Source: Sabellastarte sp. h YS-2021
Lineage: Eukaryota; Annelida; Polychaeta; Sabellida; Sabellidae
Reading direction: 5' to 3'
Assembly (NCBI GenBank): GCA_964017235.1
Contig: OZ024939.1
Coordinates: forward strand, 45,486,241 to 45,550,240
DNA: 64,000 nt
Shown here in pieces: positions 29,825 through 41,103 of this stretch. The number at the start of each line of letters is the position of its first letter. Position 1 is the stretch's first letter. The position numbers and the translations under genes were made by a program. The notes beneath the pieces are model-generated. The model was not told the origin of the DNA. It was given only the letters and a program-made list of their open reading frames with translations, and made no database searches.

Positions 29825-30907
29825 TTATACTACAATTCCATTGTCCCTGTTCATACCCAGTGGGTACACACAGCCAAATTTCATAATGAAGTAACTTTCT
29901 TTGATTTTCCTGGCCAAATTACCATTGATGTTTTCAAACAGAACTTGCACTCTGAAATGATCTAAACTGTGACCCAAAGAGTTGAAGTGAATAGCTACCT
30001 CTTTATGTCTATTCTTGTTCTTGACATCTCTCAAGTGTTCTCTTATCCTATCTCCTAACCTTCTTTCTGTTTCCCCAATATAAATCTCTCCACATCTAAT
30101 ACATTCAATGCAATAAATGACATCTTTGGTGATACAAGAAAAACTGCCTGAAGGAGTAAATTTACCTCTAGGCCCCTCAACTGTGTGTACCTCATTGAAA
30201 ACAAAGGGACATGTAAGACAATGTTTTCTACCACATGGCAAAGTTATGCCAGACACATCTTTGGAACTGAATTTAGAGTGGACCAGTATGTCTCTTATGT
30301 TCCTGTCCCTACGGTATGAAATCAGAGGTTTTTCTTGAAACAAATAACCCACTTCCTCGTCTAGATTTAGCATGTGGAAATTCTTCTCCACAATGTCTTT
30401 GATTGCCTTACTGTGAGAGTTGTATGTAAGGGTAAGTATAACCCTATTCATTTCTTCAGCAGGTTCTTTTTGTTTCAAAGCATCAGCTCTACTGATATGA
30501 GAAACTCTATCTTTGGCCTTAGAGACAATATTCTGGGGATAATCTCTTGCTAGAAAGAAATGTTCCATTTCCTTCTCTTTTGTCTTCAAATCCTGCCTAT
30601 CAGAACATAGGCGCTTCAAACGGAGGAATTGTGAAAATGGAATAGCATTTTTACAGGTCTTAGGATGGGAGGAACCATATTTAAGGTATGCATGACTGTC
30701 AGTTTCTTTGTAGTAAACCGATGTGCTAATTGCATCTGCTTTGACACACAACTTAATGTCAAGGAAATTCACACTGACTTCAGAAACTGTGAAAGTATAT
30801 TGAAAGGATGGGTGGAAATTGCTAACAAAGGTAATAAATTTATCAAGATCTTCTCTAGACATTGAAGTTGCACCCAAAATATCATCAATATATCTTTTTG
30901 TTAGCAA
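29825..30907 (-). CDS. Penelope RT motif C, thumb and GIY-YIG endonuclease (palindrome A, left)
   Basis: An uninterrupted 360-codon frame lacking the N-terminal two thirds of the polyprotein. YIDD (residues 6-9) is reverse transcriptase motif C. The thumb region follows to about 150, with FFLARDYPQNIVSK at 117-130. A Cys cluster (C225, C230, C233) precedes the GIY-YIG nuclease: IYC at 264-266, IYIG at 275-278, R287/R289 and H291, E337 and N353. No promoter or true start is implied; the first Met reaches across the palindrome spacer. In the family this part primes and copies element RNA at a nick. Confidence 0.85.
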   Translation of the reverse strand: MLTKRYIDDILGATSMSREDLDKFITFVSNFHPSFQYTFTVSEVSVNFLDIKLCVKADAISTSVYYKETDSHAYLKYGSSHPKTCKNAIPFSQFLRLKRLCSDRQDLKTKEKEMEHFFLARDYPQNIVSKAKDRVSHISRADALKQKEPAEEMNRVILTLTYNSHSKAIKDIVEKNFHMLNLDEEVGYLFQEKPLISYRRDRNIRDILVHSKFSSKDVSGITLPCGRKHCLTCPFVFNEVHTVEGPRGKFTPSGSFSCITKDVIYCIECIRCGEIYIGETERRLGDRIREHLRDVKNKNRHKEVAIHFNSLGHSLDHFRVQVLFENINGNLARKIKESYFIMKFGCVYPLGMNRDNGIVV

Positions 30908-31901
30908 TTTCCACCCATCCTTTCAGTATACTTTCACAGTTTCTGAAGTCAGTGTGAATTTCCTTGACATTAAGTTGTGTGTCAAAGCAGATGCAATTAG
31001 CACATCGGTTTACTACAAAGAAACTGACAGTCATGCATACCTTAAATATGGTTCCTCCCATCCTAAGTCCTGTAAAAATGCTATTCCATTTTCACAATTT
31101 CTCCGTTTGAAGCGCCTATGTTCTGATAGGCAGGATTTGAAGACAAAAGAGAAGGAAATGGAACATTTCTTTCTAGCAAGAGATTATCCCCAGAATATTG
31201 TCTCTAAGGCCAAAGATAGAGTTTCTCATATCAGTAGAGCTGATGCTTTGAAACAAAAAGAACCTGCTGAAGAAATGAATAGGGTTATACTTACCCTTAC
31301 ATACAACTCTCACAGTAAGGCAATCAAAGACATTGTGGAGAAGAATTTCCACATGCTAAATCTAGACGAGGAAGTGGGTTATTTGTTTCAAGAAAAACCT
31401 CTGATTTCATACCGTAGGGACAGGAACATAAGAGACATACTGGTCCACTCTAAATTCAGTTCCAAAGATGTGTCTGGCATAACTTTGCCATGTGGTAGAA
31501 AACATTGTCTTACATGTCCCTTTGTTTTCAATGAGGTACACACAGTTGAGGGGCCTAGAGGTAAATTTACTCCTTCAGGCAGTTTTTCTTGTATCACCAA
31601 AGATGTCATTTATTGCATTGAATGTATTAGATGTGGAGAGATTTATATTGGGGAAACAGAAAGAAGGTTAGGAGATAGGATAAGAGAACACTTGAGAGAT
31701 GTCAAGAACAAGAATAGACATAAAGAGGTAGCTATTCACTTCAACTCTTTGGGTCACAGTTTAGATCATTTCAGAGTGCAAGTTCTGTTTGAAAACATCA
31801 ATGGTAATTTGGCCAGGAAAATCAAAGAAAGTTACTTCATTATGAAATTTGGCTGTGTGTACCCACTGGGTATGAACAGGGACAATGGAATTGTAGTATA
31901 A
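30897..31901 (+). CDS. Penelope RT thumb and GIY-YIG endonuclease (palindrome A, right)
   Basis: The frame (open from 30819) is homologous to the left-arm copy from FVSNFHPSF onward; the first 26 or so codons are antisense spacer and not real. It lacks the YIDD motif. Thumb, Cys cluster and GIY-YIG residues are intact and nearly identical to the left arm (PKSCKN here, PKTCKN there). The arm continues into the tail and Polinton A of unit 2. Confidence 0.85.
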   Translation, partial: FVSNFHPSFQYTFTVSEVSVNFLDIKLCVKADAISTSVYYKETDSHAYLKYGSSHPKSCKNAIPFSQFLRLKRLCSDRQDLKTKEKEMEHFFLARDYPQNIVSKAKDRVSHISRADALKQKEPAEEMNRVILTLTYNSHSKAIKDIVEKNFHMLNLDEEVGYLFQEKPLISYRRDRNIRDILVHSKFSSKDVSGITLPCGRKHCLTCPFVFNEVHTVEGPRGKFTPSGSFSCITKDVIYCIECIRCGEIYIGETERRLGDRIREHLRDVKNKNRHKEVAIHFNSLGHSLDHFRVQVLFENINGNLARKIKESYFIMKFGCVYPLGMNRDNGIVV

Positions 31902-32371
31902 ATGTTATCTCTCTTACAATTTGTTTAATTCTAATTCTTTTGTTGAGGATATTAATTTTTATTGTCATAGCTCAAATTGTTCTTATATAAGAAATTTTGG
32001 ATTTTTTTGACATTATAGTGAATTTTAAAAAAATTTGAAAAAATTAAAAATTTTCGATTTTGTGACGTCATAGTGAAAAATTGCAAAAAATTAAAAATTT
32101 TGATTTTTGTGACGTCATAGTAAAAAAATTTTTTTTTAGTGACGTCATCTTAAAATTTATGACGTAAATATGGCTAAATATGTGTTTTATGTAATAATGA
32201 CGTGATTTGGTTTGTTAAAACGTCATTTTGATGTAATTTTGTTTATTTACATATAAAAAGAGCTTTTTTTCAAATTTAAACAATTGTAAGCTATTTCTGA
32301 TGAAGGAGTGAGGCTCCGAAAGCTTAAATAAATTTATTTATTTTATACGCTCTTTGTTTTTACTTTGTTTA
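31902..32371 (+). mobile_element. Penelope 3' tail, right arm of palindrome A
   Basis: Counterpart of 443-912, with TGACGTCA at about 32063, 32110 and 32140, the hammerhead-like motif, and an end abutting the major capsid remnant at 32372. Confidence 0.85.
32287..32330 (+). ncRNA. Hammerhead-like ribozyme motif, copy 4
   Basis: Core identical to copy 1 (CTGATGA at 32297-32303, GAAA at 32318-32321). With copy 3 it forms an inverted pair about 2.9 kb apart in palindrome A. Confidence 0.6.
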
Positions 32372-33028
32372 CTATTTCATAAATCTAAAGTCATTTAAAG
32401 ACTGGAACAGTTTAAGGTTGGCAGAAACTCCATTAAGAATGGCTCTATTTTCCCCTTGACAAATATCTAGATATAAACATCCCTCAATATTGGCTGCATC
32501 TCCATCTTTGGTAGGTCTTCCCCTTTCTGTATATCCACTATTGCTCCCTATATATTCTAATTCATCTAAATGTCCTGCCTGATCCTTAAAAAACATGGCT
32601 GCCTGAGCCTGTGATAATATCGTATTGTTGCTAGATCCTAAGAGTAGATCGATAAGTGCCTTATAAGGATAATTAACACCAACATCCGGTGAGATAAGTT
32701 TCTGATTTAATGATAAATCAACCTGTCTGAAAATGGAATGTAAAGTAAAATTAACACGGGATACTTGATTACAATTAGGTGTGGGATCACCATTGAGAGT
32801 TCTGTCTTTAATCTTATATCCTTCCTCATCTGTGATTATATATTTTATACGTAGTTTGCTCTTTCCTAGACTAATGTAGTCTACAGAAGTTCCTGGTATA
32901 CTAAATTCTATAACACTTCCCTCTGATATTGCTGCAATAGGATTGTAATCTACCCAGTATTCTTTAACAATCGTCTTATCAGTAGGAGGTGGAGCAAATA
33001 GAGAAAGCGAGGTTTGCACTACATCCAT
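32372..33028 (-). pseudogene. Polinton A major capsid N-terminus (unit 2)
   Basis: Second-unit copy of 913-1569, 218 codons, with Thr in place of Arg in the YTERG segment. Truncated at the same base by the Penelope tail, so truncation preceded the duplication. Confidence 0.85.
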
Positions 33029-33049
33029 ATGGAACTGTATTTGATTACC

Positions 33050-33355
33050 TTATTTTAAAAAAAAATTTTTACTTGTCACGTTTGCTTTTTTTATCTTTTC
33101 CCCTTGCTTTGTCACCTTCTTCTTCTTTTTGATTGAGGATCTGTTAGACTTGCTTTTACCCCTATCTTTTCCTCCTATTTGAAAACTTTTTGCTTTTTGC
33201 CCTCTATTTATATCTGACTAGAATCTAACCTCACTTTTAGCCTCTTCAACTGCTGCCTGTGTTGGATTGACTATTGAAATATCAATGTTTTTATTGCTTT
33301 TATTCTTTTCATTCTCCTCTTCACTATCTAGAACATAATTTTTGGACAGGTCCAT
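33050..33355 (-). pseudogene. Small acidic/basic Polinton protein (unit 2)
   Basis: Copy of 1597-1896 with the same internal TAG. A T-to-A change in the A/T run near 33056 removes the original stop, and the frame runs two codons further to a TAA at 33050. Confidence 0.45.
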
Positions 33356-33384
33356 TTTACCTTCTATACATTTTTGACAAAACT

Positions 33385-33790
33385 TTAAATATTTATTGAT
33401 AACTTTTTCCTTCTTTTCTTTCTTAGATGCAAAGTTAATTCAACCACTCCAGTTAAACTACTCACAAAACGAAGGTTCTTATTCTTTATATATATACCGA
33501 TTCGACTGAAATTTTTGGTTTTAACTGGTAAATAGTAAATTTTATTAAATATTTGGTATTTACTGGAATTGGGTTTAGGTAACAACCTTAAAACACTTTG
33601 CATTGAGTTCCTAACATAAGAATAATCTACAATATCTGAAAGTAAATATAATGTTTCATTAGTGACAGTACTCGCAGAGAAATCACAAATCCCAACCACC
33701 CAGTCTCCACTTAAAGTAGTTCTCTCAGGCAACTCGACGGTAAAATTGGAAGCTCTGTTATTCGGATGAAAGTTTAAGGAATCTATAGAA
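33385..33790 (-). pseudogene. Polinton A minor capsid fragment (unit 2, better preserved)
   Basis: Here the frame is open through FSRIGIYI into LRFVSSLTGVVELTLHL, because the TA run is two bases shorter than in unit 1. Upstream, the seven bases deleted in unit 1 are present, so LNFHPNNRASNFTVELPERT reads in frame. Unit 2 therefore shows the older state of this gene at both sites. It is still only a fragment. Confidence 0.7.
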
Positions 33791-33883
33791 GATAAAAAAA
33801 TGAATCCTGTCCTCCTCCATCCTGATTGTTATTTAGAATCCCTAATTATATCATGCTTTATTATATATTTATATCCTATATAT

Positions 33884-34884
33884 TTTCCACCTGTTTTTCT
33901 GGAATCCAAGAATTGAACTTTGATGGCCATCCCTTCCATTTCACTAATATTTCCACCTCTCCACTCTTTTTCTTTCTTTTTTGAGAATTTCTTCAATTTT
34001 CTACATTATATCAGAATCTAAAAATGCTGATTGCAATTCTGGTTCATAAAAAAACCTGTATTACCTCATTATTGTAATCTTTTAACTCATACATGGGTAT
34101 ATTTGGTATAATTTACAATTAACGACAGTGAATATTTCCCCAGACCATTTCTCAGTGTATTCTTTATCAAACATATTTTTAGATGACTTATCTTAACCCT
34201 ATCAGATATCTCGAATTTAAAACTTTTTGGTTTTAAGGTTTGCATAATTTTCGGATTTTGATATTGTTTTTTGGAGGCGAAATAACTTTTAGGATATTTC
34301 AAGTTATCATACTGATTCTTCCATACCAAATAAGGATTTTTTTATTTTACATCTTTTGGACTCATTTTAATTGATCTACGCTTCGAATTATTGTAACCGT
34401 AAGTAACATCAGGTGGAATACCAACCCATCTTAAAGTGTCCTTTTCACTTAAATATTTCAGTATTTTACTTCTAATAGTTTTAATAACTCTTTCAGTGTA
34501 ATTAGCTTTAGTTTTATAATATGTATACAAATGTTTTATGTTATTTTGATTTAATAACCTATTAAAATTTCGGTTTTCATATTCACTTCCTTGGTCAGTT
34601 CTTAAGATTTTAGGTTTCCCAATTTTTTCCTTAATTAGTCTTTGAAATATGTTTATCATTTCTTCCCCTCTTAAGCTTTTCATTTCTGCTGTGTATAAGT
34701 ATCTAGTAAATATATCTATAAATACTGCAAAGTAGGAGTAACCATCGTTTTCTTCCTTATATTTCACTATATTAGCAGTATCCCATTGATAATTAGATGC
34801 AAAGGCTAGGACTTTAGGTCTTCGAAAACTCCTTCGAACTGGGTGAAAAGTGGTGTTAATATATATTTGTTCATTCTAAAATTT
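33884..34884 (-). pseudogene. Polinton A integrase with chromodomain (unit 2)
   Basis: Copy of 2420-3420 with the same TAA after the catalytic core and the same downstream frameshifts. One amino-acid difference is visible in the core (TKAN against TKTN). Confidence 0.8.
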
Positions 34885-35116
34885 TTTCAATATGATACTT
34901 AATTGATACAAGGAGATTGGTTAATCAGTCAAAATGTTTTCTGGCTATACCTCTTCTCCCCCTTCTGACTTAATAAATTTTTAAAGAATTTTTAGGTAAC
35001 AAAAAGGGCAAACAGGATATTGACCTTTATATAGTTAAGAGAATTAGGGGATTAAAGAAAATGTTTATTTTCAATGATTTATTTCATCCTCATTTAATAA
35101 TTTTTTTTTACTTATT

Positions 35117-35823
35117 TCATTTGTATATTATTGTATCTTCATCAGGAAAGTTTCTAGTTTTCAACATATAAATATCATTAATCACTGGTGACAAATCGAT
35201 CAGCAGATAACCGAAGGGGGTCTCGGTTGCATCCAAATAAACATCTGATAATTTCTTTTGAATACCTATTTGTCGTCCAAGTAACTTAATTTGTTGAGTA
35301 TCCCTGGGATTTTTAAATGAAATAAAGTAATGAGTATTTAAGGATATATCTCTGCAATATTTACCCTGATGAAATAAATTTTGTAAAATTAACATTACAC
35401 TAATATTCCTATGATGTGACTCTCTACTGAAAAGATTAGCAATAAAAATGTTATTCAAGGCCGGAATCTGGAGGTCATCTATAACTACTATGCTATGCTT
35501 AGAATTAGGAAATTGCTTAAAATCTTCTTTTGAAGGCAATCCCTGTCTGAACTCTATATGTCCATTTGTCTCTTGTTCAAAATTATCCTGCCAGTTGTTA
35601 TAAAAATAATAGAGTTTTTAACCTTTTCTGTAAACATCTAATTGATATTCTTCAGCAATCTCACTACAAACGTAGATTTACCGGATCCGGTTGGACCACA
35701 TATAATAGAGGTGAATGGATTTTTAAAGAGAAAAGGATCCATAAATTGCATTGTCATGGCACTGTACAAGCTGATAAGTGATTTCAGGCCAGATATAACA
35801 GGAATCTGACTTTTTTCAATCAA
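35117..35823 (-). pseudogene. Polinton A packaging ATPase (unit 2)
   Basis: Copy of 3653-4359 with the same split into a Walker A frame (35823-35638) and a Walker B frame (35539-35117). It differs at one residue after GIQKK (Leu against Phe). Confidence 0.85.
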
Positions 35824-36205
35824 GAGGTATCAGTCAAATGGAGAGCAATAATCCACACTGTGTTGGAAAGCTAGCCAATAAAATGTGTGTTGAAAGCAAT
35901 GTTATCTATGCCAGCTTGCTGCATCTCCCCTGCTCTTTTATATCTCTTTGCAGACTGGAGTGTGTGAGATTAAGAAATTTGCTCTTTATTTTCACAGTTT
36001 TTGTGTAACATTTCTGATTCTAAAATGGTAGGCTGCGCAGTGACCTTGGACACGTCTTTTGTGCAATTCAGAAATCGCGAATATAGAACGGTAAATAAAG
36101 TAGCGCTGTTGAATTCTATGTACATCATCCCTTTGCATACAAATGTAAACAAACAACTCACGGTAAAATAAAACGTAAATTATATGCAGCAAATATAAAT
36201 GACTT

Positions 36206-37290
36206 ATAGGAATATAGCACTCAAAAGCCGTCTAAACGCAGAATTTTAGACTGGTTGGCGTGGTCAGAGCACGAAGGTGAAGCCTGAGTGCTTGACAATT
36301 GCAACCAGTCTAAAATTCTGCATTTAGACGGCTTTTGAGTGCTATATTCCTATTCTAACATGACTGTTTACAACAAAATACTTAAAACACTTGTAAGATT
36401 AAGAAAAAATTATCCAAGTGAATGCAATAGGGTGCCGCCATGTTGGCTGTTCCATCAAGTAAACAGTGGTGGTTTTTTTCTCCAAAAATATACAGTAAAT
36501 TTTTTCTGAATCAAGGTACAGGCAAACAATTCAAAAATGCACAACTTTATACACTATCTCATGGTATTTTTAAAAAAATTGTGAAAACAAACTTATAGAC
36601 TATTGTTTTTCAGCCAATAATTATGCATGGCGAAGTTGATAACAGCCGTAATGTTGATGCAGAATTTTAGACAGTTTAGAAATTACTCTCAACCAATCAG
36701 AATGACGGACACATCCGTGTCATGTTAGAATCTGGTTTGGTATAGGAATATAGCAGAAAAAAACATCTAAACGCAGAATTTTAGATGGGTTGACGTGGTA
36801 TGAGCACGAAGGCAAAGCCTGAGTGCTTATCCCACGTCAACCCGTCTAAAATTCTGCGTTTAGATGTTTTTTGAATGCTATATTCCTATTTTAACATGAC
36901 TGTTTAAAATATAATACCTAAAACACTTATAAGATTAATAAAAATTATCCAAGTGAATGCAATAGAGCGCCGCCATGTTGGCTGTTCCACCAATTTAACA
37001 GGGATGATTTTTTTTCTCTTAAGATATACCGTAAATTTTTTTTCTGTTTTTTTTTCTTTTACATTTGAAAGAATTGTTTCTTTTAAAAGAAATTTTCCTT
37101 TTTACAATCGTTTTGCACCATAACTAATGTAAATAACAAAACCATAAATATTTTCTTCTGTTTATTAAAAATGCATGGGGAAGTTGATGCAACAGCCTTC
37201 ATGTTGATTCAGAATTTTAGATGGTTTAGAAATCGCTCTCGGCCAATCAGAATGACGGACACATCCATGTCATGTTAGAATTTTGGTTTC
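36206..37290. repeat. Tandem foldback pair (unit 2)
   Basis: Copies of the two foldbacks: hairpin 1 at 36206-36353, hairpin 2 at 36742-36889. In hairpin 2 the right arm reads TTTAGATG where unit 1 has TTTAGACG; the unit-2 base pairs with the left-arm ATCTAAA. Confidence 0.8.
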
Positions 37291-37296
37291 ATAAGC

Positions 37297-38422
37297 CTCT
37301 TTCCCGTTCCAAGCATCTGACAATCCATTTCTGGCAGTGTTTACTTCCGTAGGGAACAACAGGAATCGAGATTTTCTGGGGATATATTCTTGTGGTGTTA
37401 TATATAGCAAAGTTATTTGACAATGTATGTATAATAATTATCAATTGATGCATAATACTTATTTTGATGCATTTTATAACGGCTGTCATGTTTCAGTTTT
37501 AGTGTATTTATCTTTTAAAATGAAGGGTACATGAAACTCCAGGAGCCTGTCAGGAGTGCTTACATGTTTTACGTTGGTTCAACTGATCACCATCGCCAGA
37601 TTATGGTCACCCCCCTGAATAACTACTTTGATTTTGGAATCATTTTTCCTTCATTGTGCTTTGTTTTAAACTATAGGGATGAGAATTTTAGGGGGATACT
37701 TCGATTTTACAGCAAGGTTATGTCCCGGGACATCCCGATATGTAACATATTGGCTATATGTCTTGAAGTGCTACTGTAAAGTGTGAGAACTGGGAAGTGT
37801 TTCATCTAGGGAAGTGCTTTATATCACGGGATGCCTTGTTTTACGATAGTAGCAACATTTTACAAAATGAAAGCCTAAAAAAGATTAAATGCTTTAAACT
37901 CTGAACTCACAGCAGTAGCACCAACTCATCAATTTTCATGAGAAGATATGAGGTCATGGATGTCCCGGGTTTTTCTAACAATATTTTATAAAATGGAACC
38001 TTCAATGAAGATCAATTAAATACCTTAAACTTGGGAATTCACGGCAGTAGCATCAACTGATTAATATTCATGAGAAGATAGGTCACAGATTTCCTGGAAA
38101 ACTAACGATAAAAAAATCAACCAATGAAATTATTTCCCAACATTTAGCCAGTAATTTACATATCGGGATGTCCCGTGATTTAACCATTGCATCGATTTTA
38201 TGGTGACCTTAAACAGTAAATATTAATGCAGCCATATAGTCATAAAATTTGAATAAAACCTGTTCCAAGCATCTGAGTATCCATTTCTGGCAGTGCTTCC
38301 ATAGGGAACAACAGGAATAATTGCTCAAAAGCTATATTTTGTAAAGAGTTGTATGGCTCTTTCCCGTTCCAAGCATTTGAGAACCCATTTCTGGCAGTGT
38401 TTACTTCCGTAGGGAACAACAG
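37297..38422. repeat. 65-bp repeats and MITE-like unit (unit 2)
   Basis: Repeat copies at 37297-37362, 38260-38314 and 38357-38422. The MITE-like element with 20-bp inverted ends lies at 37726-38175, unchanged in layout from unit 1. Confidence 0.7.
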
Positions 38423-38783
38423 CTCAGAAGCTTTTCTCCACTACAGATTTTGAAATGACTGTAAATAAAGTATAATTATATAGAACACCTCACTAAAGGA
38501 GTCTTTGGGAAGTTTATATGTGGTAATAAGGTTTTCCATTTCAAAACAGCACTTTTCGTTAGAGAAAATGCATTAAATGAAGGATATATGTCACCAATAG
38601 TATAGTTTTAATAGAAAAGAAATGTCACATGACACAGAAAACCACTCTGGTTATTTGATAATGTTGGACTTTAGACAAAACTTACCTGAGACAAAAGTTT
38701 CAACTTTAAGACTGGATTTAAGCTTAAGACCTGGCTAAGTTTAAGACCTTTCATGAATACGGGCCCTGGACTTCATTTCTAAA

Positions 38784-40006
38784 CTGGTGGGATGTGTAGT
38801 TGCTAAACAGCTGGTTTATCATATTCATGTACATGGTTTGGATAACTCAACCAGTCAGGTCACTCAATGGAGTCGGCTCTGCTTTCCATCAAAAATGATA
38901 TTCATTTGTCACTATCTCAGGATGAAGCTACTGCCTTTGTACTTCTAGATTTCTCTGGTGCCTTTGATACTATAGATCATTTCACTCCTCTCAGCTGACT
39001 GGTTCTCTTCTCGTTTGACAGAATGTTATCAGTCTGTTAAGTTTGGTTTTACTTTGTCAGATTTACAAAAAGTGCTGTTTGGCATTCCTCAGAGTTCTGA
39101 TGATGTCAAAGAATGGATGTCAAGATGTCAAAGAATGGATGTCGGCTAGCAAACTCAAACTCAATCCTGATAAAACTGAGTTCATACTTTTTGGCTCCAA
39201 GAAACAGAGAGAATGGTTAAATGCATGTTTCCCAATAGGCATCTTGGGCAACCCTCTTCACCCCACCAAGTCAGTCAGGAACCTGGGTGTGTGGTTTAAT
39301 TCTGATTTTACCTTCTCTAAACATGTCCAGAATGTTTGTAAAGGCTGCTTCATTCAATGGAGGGATTTTAGGAATATTTAGCAGTTCTTGACTGATGATG
39401 CCGGTTGCCAATGCTTTTGTCAGTAGCCTGTTGGACTACTGTAACTTACTTTTCAGGAGTCTCTCCAAATTCAGTCTTCATAGATTACAGTCCATACAAC
39501 ACAGTGCAGCTAGAATTGTTACAAATGCGAGTAAATACACTCGGATAACTCTGGTACTCCATTGACTCCCTATTCAGTTTTGCTCAAAGTTCAAATTGGT
39601 TACCCTTGTATACAAGTTTATTCATACTGGTTTCCCTATCCACATACTCCACCACTTACAATACTAGACGTAATCAGAGTGCTGCCAATTTCCTCAATGT
39701 ACCAAAATTTCAACCTAAAATTCACAAGTCTACCAAACATTTTGGCTTCAGTTTGGCCTTTGATGCTCCCACTGTTTGGAATTCACTTCCTGAAGACATT
39801 CATGCATCACCCACTATTGCCTCTTTTAGAAAGAAGCTCAAAACCTATCTCTATGCAAAGGCATATCCTCCTTAGCTCATTTTTTCTTATGGCTTCTTCG
39901 TGGTGCTGACCTATTTCTGTCCCTGGACTTTGAACTTGAATATTGTTATTGTGTTCCACTTCTCAGTGGAGATTAAGCACTATAAAAGTCGAATTAGAAT
40001 TAGATA
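38784..40006 (+). mobile_element. CR1/L2-like LINE fragment 1 (unit 2)
   Basis: Copy of 7320-8542 with the same internal deletion and stops. One Leu/Pro difference is visible near the C-terminal block (HASPTIAS here, HASLTIAS in unit 1). Confidence 0.75.
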
Positions 40007-41103
40007 TCCCGATCCCTAGGCTAACCAGTTAACCGGTGCTGGGCCGGAATGCTCATGTTTCCTCCTCTGAGGCTGGGAAATGGAGGAAAGAGATCTGCCT
40101 AAGGAGATTCTAGAGAAGTCAGTAAGAGTGAATGAAGGAAGAAAAGTGGACCCGCACTTCTGATATCTGCTTAAAAGGACCTGAAGGTAAGATTAACTAA
40201 AAGGATTAACATTTCAAACATTACTATTGTAATATATAATGTACTACAGTACAAAACATTGGGCAGACAAGAGCTTAGTGGGTCATAATGTTTGACAGCA
40301 ACCACAGGCCCAAGGTGATAAGGAATCAGCCCAAGCCACATCGTTTAGCTAAACTTGGTTGACATTATTGTGTGACATCATTGACAACGCCTAGAGACTC
40401 TGCTCTGAAAGTCCCCCTTGGGAAGTTCTTAGAAGCAGGGCATGAGCTTTGAACTGATACAAAGTCAGAGCACAGGATCACTGTTTGATTCAAGAAGCTT
40501 AAAAGAGCAATAACCTTCCAAATTGTTTTTGAATGAGACAAAAACAAGCTCCTTGTTGGCACTTTTTACTTTGCTCTTGTCAAGATAATAACTCAGGGCT
40601 CTTATTGGGCAGACATCTGTTCTCTTTGGCAGATTTGTTTAGAGTGAAAGCCAAGGCTAGAATAACCACTGGGCAGCACCCTCTAGTCCAAACTAGCTGG
40701 TTCTTGGCCAAGAAACTAGGTGAGGAATAAAGAGACACCTGGGATCATCATTTCTGATGTTGAATGTTCTGATTTAAGCAGGCATGTATTTAACTTCTGT
40801 GCTTACCTAATCCTAGAAGGGGAAAACGGCTTTCAATGTCATTTAGAGAAGCACTTTTGAGTAGTTCAAACAGAGGATTTCTCAGCTGAGGTAACACTTG
40901 GGAAAAGTTTAAAGTTGGGATATCCCATACAACACTTTTGATATCTGTATTGAAGCGATCTAACAGTCTATTAAGATTCTCATCTTGACTGATATTGATG
41001 AGGGAATCACAATCTTGTCCACAACACTTACATGTAACCATAAAAAGTACTAGGCAGCAGGTTTCATCTCTCTCTGGCATGCGGCGATCTCTCTCTGGCA
41101 CGC

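Larger units (their letters stand above)
1..31460. repeat. Tandem unit 1 of a ~31.5 kb direct repeat
   Basis: The first 20 bases recur at 31461 and at 63220, and the order and orientation of every element between them is the same in both intervals. Unit 1 lacks the SINE of unit 2. Other differences are small: two extra bases of a TA run near 2038, a 7-base deletion near 2292, one extra A near 10868, a missing GT near 22694 and scattered substitutions. The true breakpoint of the duplication cannot be placed, because the window opens inside a repeated Penelope arm. It could be a real segmental tandem array or two haplotypes joined end to end by the assembler. Confidence 0.97.
27186..32377. mobile_element. 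Penelope-like element cluster with nested inverted copies (unit 1)
   Basis: In order: a 62-bp perfect hairpin of Penelope ends; a plus-strand N-terminal gene piece; a short inverted pair of reverse transcriptase pieces (28498-28768 against 28950-29236); a minus-strand tail with a hammerhead-like motif; and a palindrome of two 3' halves meeting at a 67-bp spacer (30830-30896). Head-to-tail partial copies joined through terminal repeats and inverted copies are typical of Penelope-like elements. No copy has a complete reverse transcriptase. Confidence 0.85.
29350..32377. repeat. Palindrome A: two ~1.48-kb arms, 67-bp spacer
   Basis: Left arm 29350-30829 is the inverse of right arm 30897-32377, with few differences. 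The spacer 30830-30896 reads GGTAATAAATTTATCAAGAT at its left edge. Each arm is a Penelope 3' half (reverse transcriptase end, GIY-YIG domain, tail). The matching palindrome B (61108 onward) has the same spacer in the opposite orientation. Confidence 0.95.

Noticed and set aside
30819-30896. N-terminal extension of the right-arm Penelope frame
   Set aside because: These codons are antisense spacer sequence, open by chance; homology begins at FVSNF.
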